From the NCBI GenBank assembly GCA_934365945.1, contig CAKRNE010000004.1, positions 62,001-126,000 of the forward strand: DNA of 64,000 bases. The letters run 5' to 3'. The notes under the pieces are model-generated. The model ran no database searches and had not been told where the DNA came from. It saw only the letters and a program-made list of their open reading frames with translations. Positions 36,521-45,042 of this stretch are shown piece after piece. The translations under genes were made by a program, and so were the position numbers. Position 1 is the stretch's first letter. Every line of letters begins with the position of its first letter. The stretch is from an uncultured Agathobacter sp. Lineage in GTDB: Bacteria > Bacillota > Clostridia > Lachnospirales > Lachnospiraceae.

Positions 36521-37045
36521 ATGAAAACAGTAAAGGATTATATCAGAACTATCCCAGATTTCCCGGAGAAGGGCATCATGTTCCGCGATGTGACAAGTGT
36601 TATCCAGGATGCGGATGGATTAAAGCTTGCAATTGACGAGATGATAAAGAAGCTTGACGGACTTGATTTTGATGTGATAGCAGGAGCAGAATCAAGGGGC
36701 TTTGTATTTGGCATGCCGATAGCATATGCGCTTCATAAGCCTTTTGTCATGGTAAGAAAAGCGGGCAAGCTGCCTTGTGAGACTGTATCAAAGACCTATG
36801 ACCTCGAGTATGGCACAGCAACAATTGAGATGCACAAGGACTCAATAAAGCCGGGTCAGAAGGTGGTTCTCGTGGATGATCTCATCGCTACAGGAGGCAC
36901 CATGCAGGCTGCAGCAGAGCTTGTGGAGGAGCTTGGAGGAGAGGTTGTGAAGATGCTTTTCCTTATTGAGCTTGCTGGTCTTAATGGCAGAAAGCTTCTA
37001 AGCAAGTATGATGTGGACGCAGTTGTGTCATATGATGGCAAGTAG
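36521..37045 (+). CDS. apt: Adenine phosphoribosyltransferase
   Basis: Purine salvage enzyme, 174 aa, normal length: adenine plus PRPP gives AMP. The PRPP-binding loop VVLVDDLIATGGTMQAA lies near residue 110. IPDFPEKGIMFRDVT at the start and AGAESRGFVFG are typical Apt sequences. AAGGAAGG precedes the ATG. It stands alone between trmO and spoVAD. Confidence 0.95.
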   Translation: MKTVKDYIRTIPDFPEKGIMFRDVTSVIQDADGLKLAIDEMIKKLDGLDFDVIAGAESRGFVFGMPIAYALHKPFVMVRKAGKLPCETVSKTYDLEYGTATIEMHKDSIKPGQKVVLVDDLIATGGTMQAAAELVEELGGEVVKMLFLIELAGLNGRKLLSKYDVDAVVSYDGK

Positions 37046-37150
37046 AGCTGTTATATTTGAATGATAGTTACGAATATATTTTATATGTTTGTGCATACTG
37101 ACATTAATTGAATCTATGATTTGATGAGATTAAGAGTAAGGAGAGTCGGT

Positions 37151-38254
37151 ATGCAGCAAAAATTGGGAAAGTGGAGTCTCCGTTTTGCGGAGGCTCCTTT
37201 TATATTGGAAAGCAGTTCGGTTGTTGGAACAAAGGAGGCGGAGGGACCGCTTGGTGGTCTGTTTGATATCGTAGGCAAGGATGACAGGTTTGGGCAGAAT
37301 ACATGGGAAAAGGCAGAGAGCTCCATGCAGCGTGATGCCCTTACAATAGCTCTTGGAAAAGCGCATCTGGATGCGTCTGACATGGACTATGTATTTGCAG
37401 GAGATCTGCTCGGACAGTCTATGGCGACAACCTTTGGTGTGGAAAACTTCCGCATTCCGTGGTTTGGAGTGTACGGAGCATGCTCCACCTGTGGAGAGTC
37501 GCTCTCGCTTGCCGCGGCATTTGTGGCAGCAGGGTATGCAAGGCATGCGGTGGCAGTGACATCAAGCCACTTCGGCAGTGCCGAAAAGCAGTTTCGTTTC
37601 CCTAACCAGTATGCGAATCAAAGACCGGTATCTGCGACGTGGACGGTCACAGGAAGTGCGGCATTTATTGTGGGCAGTGGAGCAGGTGGCAATAAGGCAC
37701 TGGCCGGGTGTGACAATGAAATGGCTGGGTGTGACAATAAAAGGACTGGGTGTGGCAAGGCGAATGGGATATCAAGGAGGGTGCAGATTGAAGGAATCAC
37801 AACAGGAGTTGTGGTGGACTACGGCATAAAGGATGCCATGAACATGGGTGCTGCCATGGCTCCTGCGGCCTGTGAGCTCATAGTAAATCACTTGAGCGAT
37901 TTCGGCAGAGAGGCTTCCTATTACGACAGAATAGTGACAGGAGACCTTGGAAGCATCGGACAGAAGATACTGATTGACCTGTGCAGGCAAAAAGGCGTGG
38001 ACATAAGCAAAAATCACGAGGACTGTGGCATGAAGATGTTTGATGCGACAAACCAGAACACAGGCTCAGGTGGTTCGGGCTGTGCATGCTCGGCAACTGT
38101 TTTGTCGGCATATTATCTGCCAAAGCTTAGGAGCGGTGAATTGAAGCGCATACTTTTTGTGCCGACAGGAGCACTTCTTTCGCCTGTCAGCTTCAACGAG
38201 GGCGAGTCAGTACCGGGAATTGCACACGGTGTGGTGCTTGAGGCTGTAATTTGA
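37151..38254 (+). CDS. spoVAD: Stage V sporulation protein AD
   Basis: A 367-aa thiolase-fold protein of the SpoVA channel, which moves dipicolinic acid across the spore inner membrane. It shows WEKAESSMQRDAL, VYGACSTCGESLSLAAAF, TSSHFGSAEKQFR and the C-terminal DLGSIGQKILIDL and GSGCACSATVLSAY. Between a beta strand and VVVDYGIKDAMNMGAAMAPA it carries about 25 extra residues encoded by three 21-bp repeats. The start at 37151 follows AAGGAG. Its usual upstream partner spoVAC is absent; apt lies there instead. Confidence 0.93.
   Translation: MQQKLGKWSLRFAEAPFILESSSVVGTKEAEGPLGGLFDIVGKDDRFGQNTWEKAESSMQRDALTIALGKAHLDASDMDYVFAGDLLGQSMATTFGVENFRIPWFGVYGACSTCGESLSLAAAFVAAGYARHAVAVTSSHFGSAEKQFRFPNQYANQRPVSATWTVTGSAAFIVGSGAGGNKALAGCDNEMAGCDNKRTGCGKANGISRRVQIEGITTGVVVDYGIKDAMNMGAAMAPAACELIVNHLSDFGREASYYDRIVTGDLGSIGQKILIDLCRQKGVDISKNHEDCGMKMFDATNQNTGSGGSGCACSATVLSAYYLPKLRSGELKRILFVPTGALLSPVSFNEGESVPGIAHGVVLEAVI
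37697..37759 (+). repeat. Three 21-bp tandem repeats inside spoVAD
   Basis: Units at 37697-37717, 37718-37738 and 37739-37759 share the core TGGGTGTGACAAT with a few changes and keep the reading frame, encoding repeats of about (K/E)xxxGCDN. They add cysteine-containing residues at a surface loop position where other SpoVAD proteins have a short turn. Confidence 0.85.
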
Positions 38255-38264
38255 TTAATCATAA

Positions 38265-38294
38265 ATGAGGGGCAAAATACCTTTTGACCCTCAT
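38265..38294 (+). terminator. Hairpin between spoVAD and spoVAE
   Basis: ATGAGGG pairs with CCCTCAT and, inside a G-A mismatch, CAAAA with TTTTG around a TACC loop. There is no T-run after it, so it may lower rather than stop transcription into spoVAE. Confidence 0.55.
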
Positions 38295-38393
38295 ATCATA
38301 TATATTTATATTAGGGTGAAAGAGATAGGGTGAACGAGCCGTTTTTGGGGGATGGCTGCACGTTCAAAAATAGTAGAAAGGCGTAAGGATATA

Positions 38394-38750
38394 ATGGATT
38401 ATGTAAAAGCATTTGTCGTGGGCGGTATCATCTGCGCCATCGTACAGATTTTAATGGAAAAAACAAAGCTCATGCCGGGCAGAATTATGGTAATGCTCGT
38501 GTGCACAGGCGCGCTGCTTGGCGCTGTCGGCATATACGGGCCATTTTCAAAGTGGGCAGGTGCCGGAGCAAATGTACCGCTTTTGGGTTTCGGCAATGTA
38601 CTGTGGAAGGGTGTGAAGGAGGCTGTGGACAGCGAGGGCTTTATAGGCCTGTTTAAGGGCGGCTTTAAGGCCTGTGCGGTCGGAGTATCGGCAGCACTTA
38701 TCTTTTCGTATATCGCAGCACTCATCACGAAGCCCAAGTTAAAAAGCTGA
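38394..38750 (+). CDS. spoVAE: Stage V sporulation protein AE (SpoVAEb type)
   Basis: A 118-aa membrane protein of the SpoVA complex. It has four hydrophobic segments and the conserved KLMPGRIMVMLVCTGALLGA, GPFSKWAGAGANVPLLGFG and LWKGVKEAV. The start at 38394 gives the standard length; an earlier in-frame ATG at 38352 has no suitable site. It follows spoVAD by about 140 bp across a hairpin. Confidence 0.92.
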   Translation: MDYVKAFVVGGIICAIVQILMEKTKLMPGRIMVMLVCTGALLGAVGIYGPFSKWAGAGANVPLLGFGNVLWKGVKEAVDSEGFIGLFKGGFKACAVGVSAALIFSYIAALITKPKLKS

Positions 38751-38902
38751 TTATGGAAAAATAGTTTATTTGTAATTATTCAGATATACTGAGAAACAAA
38801 AGCTGAGAAACAAAAGCAGTAATGATAATTTAATTTCAGAATAATGCATAATTAACAGTGAATTGCCCATACTATCTCCAAAACGAAAAGGAGACTGATA
38901 CA

Positions 38903-39280
38903 ATGAAAAAAATAAAATATTTATGGGCACTTTGCCTGATACTTGCTGCTGTAGGAGCCTTTGTGGCATGTGGAAACAATAGTAATGTGGCTGACACCTC
39001 AATGGTTGAAAACACACAAAGGGGTGGCTCTGCCGCCGATGATGCCGGGAATGCCGGCAAGGATATCATAGATGGCGCCGGAAATGCCGGCAAGGATGTG
39101 ATAGACGGAGCGGGCGATGCCGGTAAGGATGTGATAGACGGCGCAGGCGATGCCGGAAAAGATGTAATAGACGGCGCAGGAAATGCAGGCAAGGATGTAA
39201 TAGACGGCGCAAAGGATGCCGTAGATGATGCCGGAAATGCCATAAAAAAGAGTGTTGATGGTGGAAACAACAACCGATAG
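38903..39280 (+). CDS. Small lipoprotein with 11-residue repeats
   Basis: A 125-aa exported lipoprotein: signal peptide MKKIKYLWALCLILAAVGAF then a lipobox VAC at residues 21-23. After a short linker, five exact-length repeats of AGxAGKDVIDG run from residue 48 to 102, followed by a decayed sixth. An 11-residue period with regular charged and hydrophobic positions is that of LEA group 3 and apolipoprotein-like amphipathic helices, which often contact membranes or protect against drying. AAAAGGAG precedes the start. Position beside spoVAD/AE may hint at a spore envelope role, but that is a guess. Confidence 0.8.
   Translation: MKKIKYLWALCLILAAVGAFVACGNNSNVADTSMVENTQRGGSAADDAGNAGKDIIDGAGNAGKDVIDGAGDAGKDVIDGAGDAGKDVIDGAGNAGKDVIDGAKDAVDDAGNAIKKSVDGGNNNR
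39044..39208 (+). repeat. Five 33-bp in-frame tandem repeats in the lipoprotein gene
   Basis: Each 33-bp unit encodes AG(N/D)AGKD(V/I)IDG. Units differ mostly at third codon positions, so the repeat is kept at protein level rather than freshly duplicated. Confidence 0.92.
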
Positions 39281-39360
39281 CTAGTAGATATATATTAGAT
39301 ATCTATAAAACACATGGTTTAATCAGCATATGATAAATGGTGTAGATACATGATTCGTTA

Positions 39361-39876
39361 TTATATGAAGAAAACAGTCACTATATATGCTTCAATGGCT
39401 GCAAAAACAAAAGCACCTAAAACATCGCTGATAAAGTGCACACCTGATATCACCCGGACACAGGCAATGATAGCTGCAAGGACTGTGAGCAAAATGCCGA
39501 TGAACCAAAAAGGCGAGCCAGCAGGTGAGCAGATTAAAACGGTAAATGCAATTATAAATGCAGAAAAAACGTGCCTGCTTGGAAAAGATCTGCCGTGGGT
39601 ATCCTTTGGAATAACTGGCGGCATATCAAACCTTTCGTATGGGCGTGGCCTGTTTACGATATATCTGAAAACAGATACAGAAGTAAAGCCGACAAGCGGA
39701 ACCATGATTGATAGTGCAAGCATGGTTCTGGCTGTAAAGCACAGATACAGCACGTACACAGGGTATGTGATAAAAACTAAATAAGTGCATATTTTATTGA
39801 TTAATTCAAGCTTTCGGGCTGCCCTGTTGTTTTCACGGAATGGGGCAGTCATTTTTATGTAAGTATTTTTTTTCAT
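39361..39876 (-). CDS. PAP2-family membrane phosphatase
   Basis: A 171-aa membrane protein with about five hydrophobic segments and the three phosphatase motifs in order: RYIVNRPRPYE, SFPSRHVFSAF with the catalytic histidine, and RVISGVHFISDVLGA with the second histidine and aspartate. It probably dephosphorylates a lipid phosphate such as undecaprenyl or phosphatidic acid derivatives. The opposite strand is also open over the same stretch, but only this strand shows a known family. No strong ribosome binding site is seen. Confidence 0.88.
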   Translation of the reverse strand: MKKNTYIKMTAPFRENNRAARKLELINKICTYLVFITYPVYVLYLCFTARTMLALSIMVPLVGFTSVSVFRYIVNRPRPYERFDMPPVIPKDTHGRSFPSRHVFSAFIIAFTVLICSPAGSPFWFIGILLTVLAAIIACVRVISGVHFISDVLGAFVFAAIEAYIVTVFFI

Positions 39877-39932
39877 GATGATTTACCATTGTTTATTTAA
39901 GAAATATTGTATTGTAGCTGCCTGGAGTGATG

Positions 39933-40808
39933 TCAAATGCCCTTGCGGTACTGTAGCGGTGTCATGCCATAGTGCTTTTTAAAGGCCCTGTTAAAATAAG
40001 ACAGGCTCTCAAAACCAACTTCACCGGAAATAGAAAGCACTGAGCTGTCTGAGCTTTGCAAAAGCCTCGCAGCCATGGTCAGGCGGTAGTCCTTTAAATA
40101 GTCTACAAATGATGTACCCATGGTCTCTTTAAAATACCTCATAAAATGGGACTCGGAAAAACCGGCTACATCAGCGATATCAGCGATAGAGATTTTGTCG
40201 GCATAATTATTTTCCACATATTTGAGCACAACCTTCATCTTATCGAGAGTCTTTCTGCTTTTTAGCGGCTTTGTCAGATTACGGCAGCGGTTATCAAGCA
40301 CAAAAAAGAACTCGTAGAGCTTGCTCTTTATATAAAGCTGATAGCCCTGCGGCATTGTCTTGCAAATCTCATCGCAGGCATCTATCGGAGCCACGACATC
40401 CTCATAGTATGGGTATACCGGGGTAAAAACCGTCGGAACTGTGAATTTGCCGGCTACGAGGGGCGCAAGAAAATCCTCCTTGGTGTAATCGTACTTTCCG
40501 GGAAGCAGCATAGACAGGGAAAATATAATGTTTTCATACTCCATCGATTCATCCATATACTGGTCTATAGAGTGAAGCTGTCCCGGCAGAATCAGCACAA
40601 GGCTTGGCGCAGTGACCTGGTACTCCTTAAAATCCACAGATATATGACCGCAGCCCTTCTTTATATAGATAAGCTCCATGTCGTCGTGCCAGTGCAGAGG
40701 AACTCCAGAAAAATCAAGGGGAATCGAGCACAGGTAGGTATTGTATGGGAACGTAAGCTCCACATGTGTTTTGTCTTCGTGATAATTTTCATATTCTAGT
40801 ATATTCAT
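39933..40808 (-). CDS. AraC-family transcriptional regulator
   Basis: A 291-aa regulator with an N-terminal cupin (VPLHWHDDMELIYIKKGCGH) and a C-terminal AraC DNA-binding domain: ISIADIADVAGFSESHFMRYF and VLSISGEVGFESLSYFNRAF, ending YGMTPLQYRKG. It is divergent from glycogen phosphorylase with 219 bp between, and that gap contains repeated TTGTGCA motifs, so it may control glgP. The ribosome binding site is weak. Confidence 0.87.
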   Translation of the reverse strand: MNILEYENYHEDKTHVELTFPYNTYLCSIPLDFSGVPLHWHDDMELIYIKKGCGHISVDFKEYQVTAPSLVLILPGQLHSIDQYMDESMEYENIIFSLSMLLPGKYDYTKEDFLAPLVAGKFTVPTVFTPVYPYYEDVVAPIDACDEICKTMPQGYQLYIKSKLYEFFFVLDNRCRNLTKPLKSRKTLDKMKVVLKYVENNYADKISIADIADVAGFSESHFMRYFKETMGTSFVDYLKDYRLTMAARLLQSSDSSVLSISGEVGFESLSYFNRAFKKHYGMTPLQYRKGI

Positions 40809-40867
40809 GATGATATTTTAGCATATTATTTCTTGAAAAGCCACTAAAAACATCGAAAAATGATAGG

Positions 40868-40924
40868 ATTGTGCAAGTTTTCGACTGTATATTGCAAGAA
40901 TTGTGCAGTGTAATGGATTATACT
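40868..40924 (+). promoter_or_regulatory. Repeated TTGTGCA-type motifs upstream of glgP
   Basis: ATTGTGCAAG (40868-40877), ATTGCAAG (40891-40898) and ATTGTGCAG (40900-40908) are direct repeats ahead of a TATACT -10-like sequence at 40919-40924 that lacks a good -35. This is how AraC-type activators usually dock. The divergent AraC gene is the obvious candidate. Confidence 0.5.
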
Positions 40925-41027
40925 TGATTCATCAAATGACACAAAGAAATTAAACACGCAAAATAAAAATTAGTTAATTTAACACATCAGCGTGTGCACA
41001 TGATAACAGATTTGGGAGGAAATCAAA

Positions 41028-43283
41028 ATGGCAATCATGCAGGAAATCGAAACAAAGCTTCAGAAGGGCATCAGCGTTAGTACAGACGAGGAAGTATACT
41101 ACGCATTACTTGAGCTTGTAAAAGACAAGGCAGAGAAAAAGGTTTCAAACAAGGGAAAGAAAAAGCTCTACTACATCTCAGCAGAGTTCCTTATCGGAAA
41201 GCTTTTATCAAACAACCTTATCAACTTAGGCATCTACGATGAAGTTAAAGAGACTCTTGAGAAGAACGGAAAGTCACTTGCTGAAATCGAGGAAATCGAG
41301 CTTGAGCCTTCACTTGGAAATGGTGGACTTGGACGTCTTGCAGCATGTTTTATAGATTCAATCGCAACACTCGGACTCAACGGAGACGGTGTAGGTCTCA
41401 ACTACCACTACGGATTATTCAAGCAGGTATTTGAGAACAATCTCCAGAAAGAGACCCCAAACCCATGGATCACAAACGAGAGCTGGCTTACAAAGACAGA
41501 TATCACATATCCTGTAAGCTTTGGCGGATTCACAGTACAGTCAAGACTTTACGATATCGACGTTGTTGGATACAACAACCGTACTACAAAGCTTCACTTA
41601 TTCGACATCGAGTCAGTTGATGAGTCAATCGTAGGCGACACAATTGATTTCGACAAGGATGATATCCAGAAGAACCTTACATTATTCTTATATCCTGATG
41701 ATTCAGATGATAAGGGACGTCTCCTTCGTGTATACCAGCAGTATTTCATGGTATCAAACGCAGCAAGACTTATCCTTGCAGAGGCAGAGGCAAAGGGATC
41801 TAACTTACATGACCTTGCTGATTACGCTGCAGTACAGATTAACGATACACACCCATCAATGGTTATTCCTGAGCTTATCCGTCTCCTCCAGGAGAAGGGC
41901 ATCCTGATGGACGAGGCTATTGAGATTGTATCAAAGGTTTGTGCATACACTAACCACACAATCCTTGCAGAGGCTCTTGAGAAATGGCCAATCAGCTTCT
42001 TAGAGAAGGCAGTTCCACAGCTTATGCCAATCATCCGTGAGCTTGACAACAAGGTTCGCGCAAAGGTAGCTGATGAGAGCACATACATCATCAAGGACGG
42101 TCTTGTACACATGGCACACATGGATATTCATTTCGGATATTCTGTAAACGGTGTTGCATACCTCCATACAGAGATTTTAAAGAATACAGAGCTCAACAAC
42201 TTCTACAAGTTATATCCTGAGAAGTTCAACAACAAGACAAACGGTATCACATTCCGTCGTTGGTTAATGTCTTGTAACCCAGAGCTTTCAGCATACATCA
42301 CAGAGCTTATCGGTGACGGCTGGAAGAAGGATGCAAACGAGTTAGAGAAGCTTGGCAATTTCATCAATGATGACGCTGTTCTCACAAAGATCGTTGACAT
42401 CAAGAATGCAAAGAAGACAGAGCTTGCTTCTTACTTAAAGAAGACTCAGAATCTCGATGTACCTGACAATTCAATCTTTGATATCCAGGTTAAGAGACTT
42501 CACGAGTACAAGAGACAGCAGCTCAACGTGCTTTACATCATCCGCAAGTACTTTGAGATCAAGGCAGGCAAGAAGCCATCTACACCAATCACATGCTTCT
42601 TCGGTGCAAAGGCAGCTCCTGCATATATCATTGCAAAGGATATCATCCATGCAATCCTCTGCTTACAGCAGATTATCAACAATGATCCTGAGGTAAGTCC
42701 ATACCTTAAGGTATTCATGGTTGAGAACTACAACGTAACATTAGCTGAGAAATTATTCCCGGCTGCAAATATTTCAGAGCAGATCTCGCTTGCTTCTAAG
42801 GAGGCATCAGGAACAGGAAACATGAAGTTCATGCTCAACGGTGCTGTTACACTTGGAACAAGTGACGGAGCAAACGTAGAGATAGCAGAGCTTGTTGGCG
42901 ATGAGAACATCTATGTATTCGGTGAGGATTCACAGACTGTTATCGACAGATACGAGAGAGGCGACTACTGCTCTAAGGATTACTATGACAAGGATGCAGA
43001 CTTAAAGAAGGCTGTTGACTTCCTTGTAAGTGATGAGATGATGAAGGTTGGTTCTAAGGAGAACTTAGAGAGACTTTACAACGAGCTCCTCAACAAAGAC
43101 TGGTTCATGACATTCCCAGACTTTGAGGATTACTGCAAGACAAAAGAGAAGGCTTACGCTGATTATGATGATAAGAAGGCTTGGGCTAAGAAGATGCTTG
43201 TCAACATCAGCAAGGCTGGTTTCTTCTCTTCTGACAGAACAATCAAGCAGTACAATGATGAAATCTGGCATTTAGAGGCTTAG
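41028..43283 (+). CDS. glgP: Glycogen/alpha-glucan phosphorylase
   Basis: Releases glucose-1-phosphate from glycogen or maltodextrin; 751 aa, a little shorter than the 800-aa enzymes because of a compact N-terminus. [18 protein letters not shown], GYGxNYxxG-like [11 protein letters not shown], and the PLP-lysine segment [19 protein letters not shown] are all present. GGGAGGAAAT precedes the start. A terminator follows. It would handle maltodextrins taken up by the transporter at 53.7-56.7 kb. Confidence 0.95.
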   Translation: MAIMQEIETKLQKGISVSTDEEVYYALLELVKDKAEKKVSNKGKKKLYYISAEFLIGKLLSNNLINLGIYDEVKETLEKNGKSLAEIEEIELEPSLGNGGLGRLAACFIDSIATLGLNGDGVGLNYHYGLFKQVFENNLQKETPNPWITNESWLTKTDITYPVSFGGFTVQSRLYDIDVVGYNNRTTKLHLFDIESVDESIVGDTIDFDKDDIQKNLTLFLYPDDSDDKGRLLRVYQQYFMVSNAARLILAEAEAKGSNLHDLADYAAVQINDTHPSMVIPELIRLLQEKGILMDEAIEIVSKVCAYTNHTILAEALEKWPISFLEKAVPQLMPIIRELDNKVRAKVADESTYIIKDGLVHMAHMDIHFGYSVNGVAYLHTEILKNTELNNFYKLYPEKFNNKTNGITFRRWLMSCNPELSAYITELIGDGWKKDANELEKLGNFINDDAVLTKIVDIKNAKKTELASYLKKTQNLDVPDNSIFDIQVKRLHEYKRQQLNVLYIIRKYFEIKAGKKPSTPITCFFGAKAAPAYIIAKDIIHAILCLQQIINNDPEVSPYLKVFMVENYNVTLAEKLFPAANISEQISLASKEASGTGNMKFMLNGAVTLGTSDGANVEIAELVGDENIYVFGEDSQTVIDRYERGDYCSKDYYDKDADLKKAVDFLVSDEMMKVGSKENLERLYNELLNKDWFMTFPDFEDYCKTKEKAYADYDDKKAWAKKMLVNISKAGFFSSDRTIKQYNDEIWHLEA

Positions 43284-43319
43284 AATTTTTTCTTCCTCCT
43301 TTAAATACAAATTGGGCTT

Positions 43320-43358
43320 AAGAACTCCTGCGGGTGCATCCCGCGGGGGTTCTTTTTT
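43320..43358 (+). terminator. Rho-independent terminator after glgP
   Basis: AAGAACTCCTGCGGG pairs with CCCGCGGGGGTTCTT (two mismatches) around TGCAT, ending in TTTTTT. Confidence 0.9.
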
Positions 43359-43364
43359 GCTAGA

Positions 43365-43630
43365 GGGACGTAAGCGTCGGGGATGGCGTGCACACGTGCT
43401 CTTGCGTTCGCTACGCTACGCTGCCAAGTGTCTGTACGGATTATGCCCGGAGTGTTTCGCAGGCTGACGAAACCGGCTTTTATGCGCCGTCCGTGGCGCA
43501 TAACGCCTTGCCCCGCCGTCCATGGCGGTGCATTTCTGCTATTCTAAGCATAATCCTACAGATACTAAGCAGCTTCGCTATGCGCTCTCGCAAGAGTACG
43601 TGTGCACGCCGTCCCCGGCGCTTACGTCCC
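43365..43630. repeat. 266-bp near-palindromic repeat element, copy A
   Basis: The outer 42-bp arms (43365-43406 and 43589-43630) are inverted copies with three mismatches. Inner arms also pair: GCTACGCTACGCTGCC near 43411 against AGCAGCTTCGC near 43570, and GGATTATGC against GCATAATCC. No protein family is visible. It is in inverted orientation to copy B. The structure suggests a MITE or other palindromic dispersed element, or a strongly folded RNA. Confidence 0.85.
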
Positions 43631-43739
43631 TTACGCTGTGGCAAAATGTGTGGGTGACGTGTGCGCACCGGTGGCAGGTGCTTACGTCCTGCTACTGACC
43701 GGTACTTATATTTTTATGGGAAAGTGAGGTTTGCGGGCG
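43631..43739. other. Spacer between palindromic repeat copies
   Basis: No gene seen. GTGCTTACGTCC near 43679-43690 echoes the outer arm of copy A (GCGCTTACGTCC), so this may be a remnant of a further arm. Confidence 0.5.
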
Positions 43740-43970
43740 TGGTGTGGGATGCACAGTCTCGGGAGAGCGAATAGCGAAGCTGCTTAGATACTGTTGAATT
43801 ATGCCCATGAAACGCAGAAATGGCCCGGCATGGACGCCGGGGCAAGGAGAAATCGAGCCATGGAGGGCGAGTTTCGACGTTTTCGTCGAGCATAGAAAGC
43901 CTATAAGGCATAATTCTTACAGTATCTTGGCAGCGTAGCGTAGCAATCACAAGAGTGTATACGTCACCGG
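43740..43970. repeat. Palindromic repeat element, copy B (inverted relative to A)
   Basis: The reverse complement of copy A aligns along this stretch: ATAGCGAAGCTGCTTAG at 43771 on, and CATGGACGCCGGGGCAAG at 43829-43846. Its own ends also pair with each other: GATACTGTTGAATTATGCC near 43787 against GGCATAATTCTTACAGTATC near 43907. Its outer arms are more diverged than in copy A. The stretch from here to the next gene at 44077 shows no coding signal. Confidence 0.83.
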
Positions 43971-44076
43971 CCCTGTCCCACCGTGAACCCACATTGGCAG
44001 AAATGTAAGGGCGGGATTTACAAGTTTGGCAAATACATATATAATAAGGGGAAGACTATACACATGGAGAACTATT

Positions 44077-45039
44077 ATGATAAAGAATAAATTTATGGCA
44101 CTTACGCTCACCGTGGCGCTCACAGCAGGCATGCTTACCGGCTGTGGCTCCGGCGACAAGGCAAAGGACAAGGATGCGTACAGACAGTATGGCATCAACT
44201 GTATAGAAAACGGCAGCTATGATGATGCGGTCGATGCATTTCAGAAGGCACTGGACCAGTCGGTTGGGTCAGTAGGAGCCGAGGAGCTTGACATATGCTA
44301 TTACAAGGCCAAGGCACAGTATTTAAGCGGTGACGTGGATGGAGCGATTGATACATATACTGCCATCATCGATTATAATAAGGATTCTGATGCATACTAT
44401 CTGAGGGGCTGTATATATTTTGCCAAGAATGATTCAGATAAGGGCATGAAGGATTTTAAGACGGCGCTCAGTGAGAATGATGATAATTATGAGCTCTATC
44501 TTGGTGTTTATGAGACCCTGTCGAAGTATGGCATGAATGATCAGGGAAAGGAATACCTGGATAAGGCCTTAAAGCTTAAGGCAAAAACTGCTGACGACTA
44601 TATGCAGAGAGGCCGTATATACACCATGCTCGGAGATTATGATTCAGCAATAAAGAGTCTGCAAAAGGCTATTGATGAGAAGCTTGTCAAGGCAAACTAC
44701 TATATGGGTGAGGCATATCAGAAGCAGGGCGACAATGACAGCTCCCAGAAGTATTTTAAGAAATACTTAGACAGCGGTGAGGCGGATTCTTATGATCTGA
44801 TGAATATGGGGCAGGCGCAGATGGACAATGGCAATTATGACACTGCGATTACTTATTTTCAGAACGCACTTGAACTTGAAAGTGTGCCGAACAAGCAGCA
44901 GATAACAAAGGCTATGATTATAGCGTATGAGTATTCCGGTGATTTTGCCACAGCAAAGAGCCAGATGGAGGAATACATGAAGGATTATCCTGATGATGAG
45001 GATGCAGCAAGAGAATATCAGTTTTTGGAGACCAGATAG
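44077..45039 (+). CDS. TPR-repeat lipoprotein
   Basis: A 320-aa exported lipoprotein with a signal peptide and a lipobox LTGC at about residues 22-25. The rest is six to seven tetratricopeptide repeats, for example YGINCIENGSYDDAVDAFQK, RGRIYTMLGDYDSAIKSLQK and MGQAQMDNGNYDTAITYFQN. It probably scaffolds other proteins at the outer face of the membrane; partners are unknown. The start at 44077 follows GGAGA. HflX begins 3 bp after its stop. Confidence 0.88.
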   Translation: MIKNKFMALTLTVALTAGMLTGCGSGDKAKDKDAYRQYGINCIENGSYDDAVDAFQKALDQSVGSVGAEELDICYYKAKAQYLSGDVDGAIDTYTAIIDYNKDSDAYYLRGCIYFAKNDSDKGMKDFKTALSENDDNYELYLGVYETLSKYGMNDQGKEYLDKALKLKAKTADDYMQRGRIYTMLGDYDSAIKSLQKAIDEKLVKANYYMGEAYQKQGDNDSSQKYFKKYLDSGEADSYDLMNMGQAQMDNGNYDTAITYFQNALELESVPNKQQITKAMIIAYEYSGDFATAKSQMEEYMKDYPDDEDAAREYQFLETR

Positions 45040-45042
45040 ATT

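Noticed and set aside
39350-39784. Open plus-strand frame of about 144 codons
   Set aside because: It lies opposite the PAP2 phosphatase gene, whose three catalytic motifs are all on the minus strand. The plus frame has no ribosome binding site or recognisable motif.
43388-43668. Open frames on both strands through the GC-rich stretch after glgP
   Set aside because: They run across a 266-bp palindrome; arginine/cysteine-rich composition reflects the repeat sequence rather than a protein.
43365-43970. Integron attC or phage attachment site
   Set aside because: No integrase or cassette genes are nearby, and the palindromes are much longer than attC sites.
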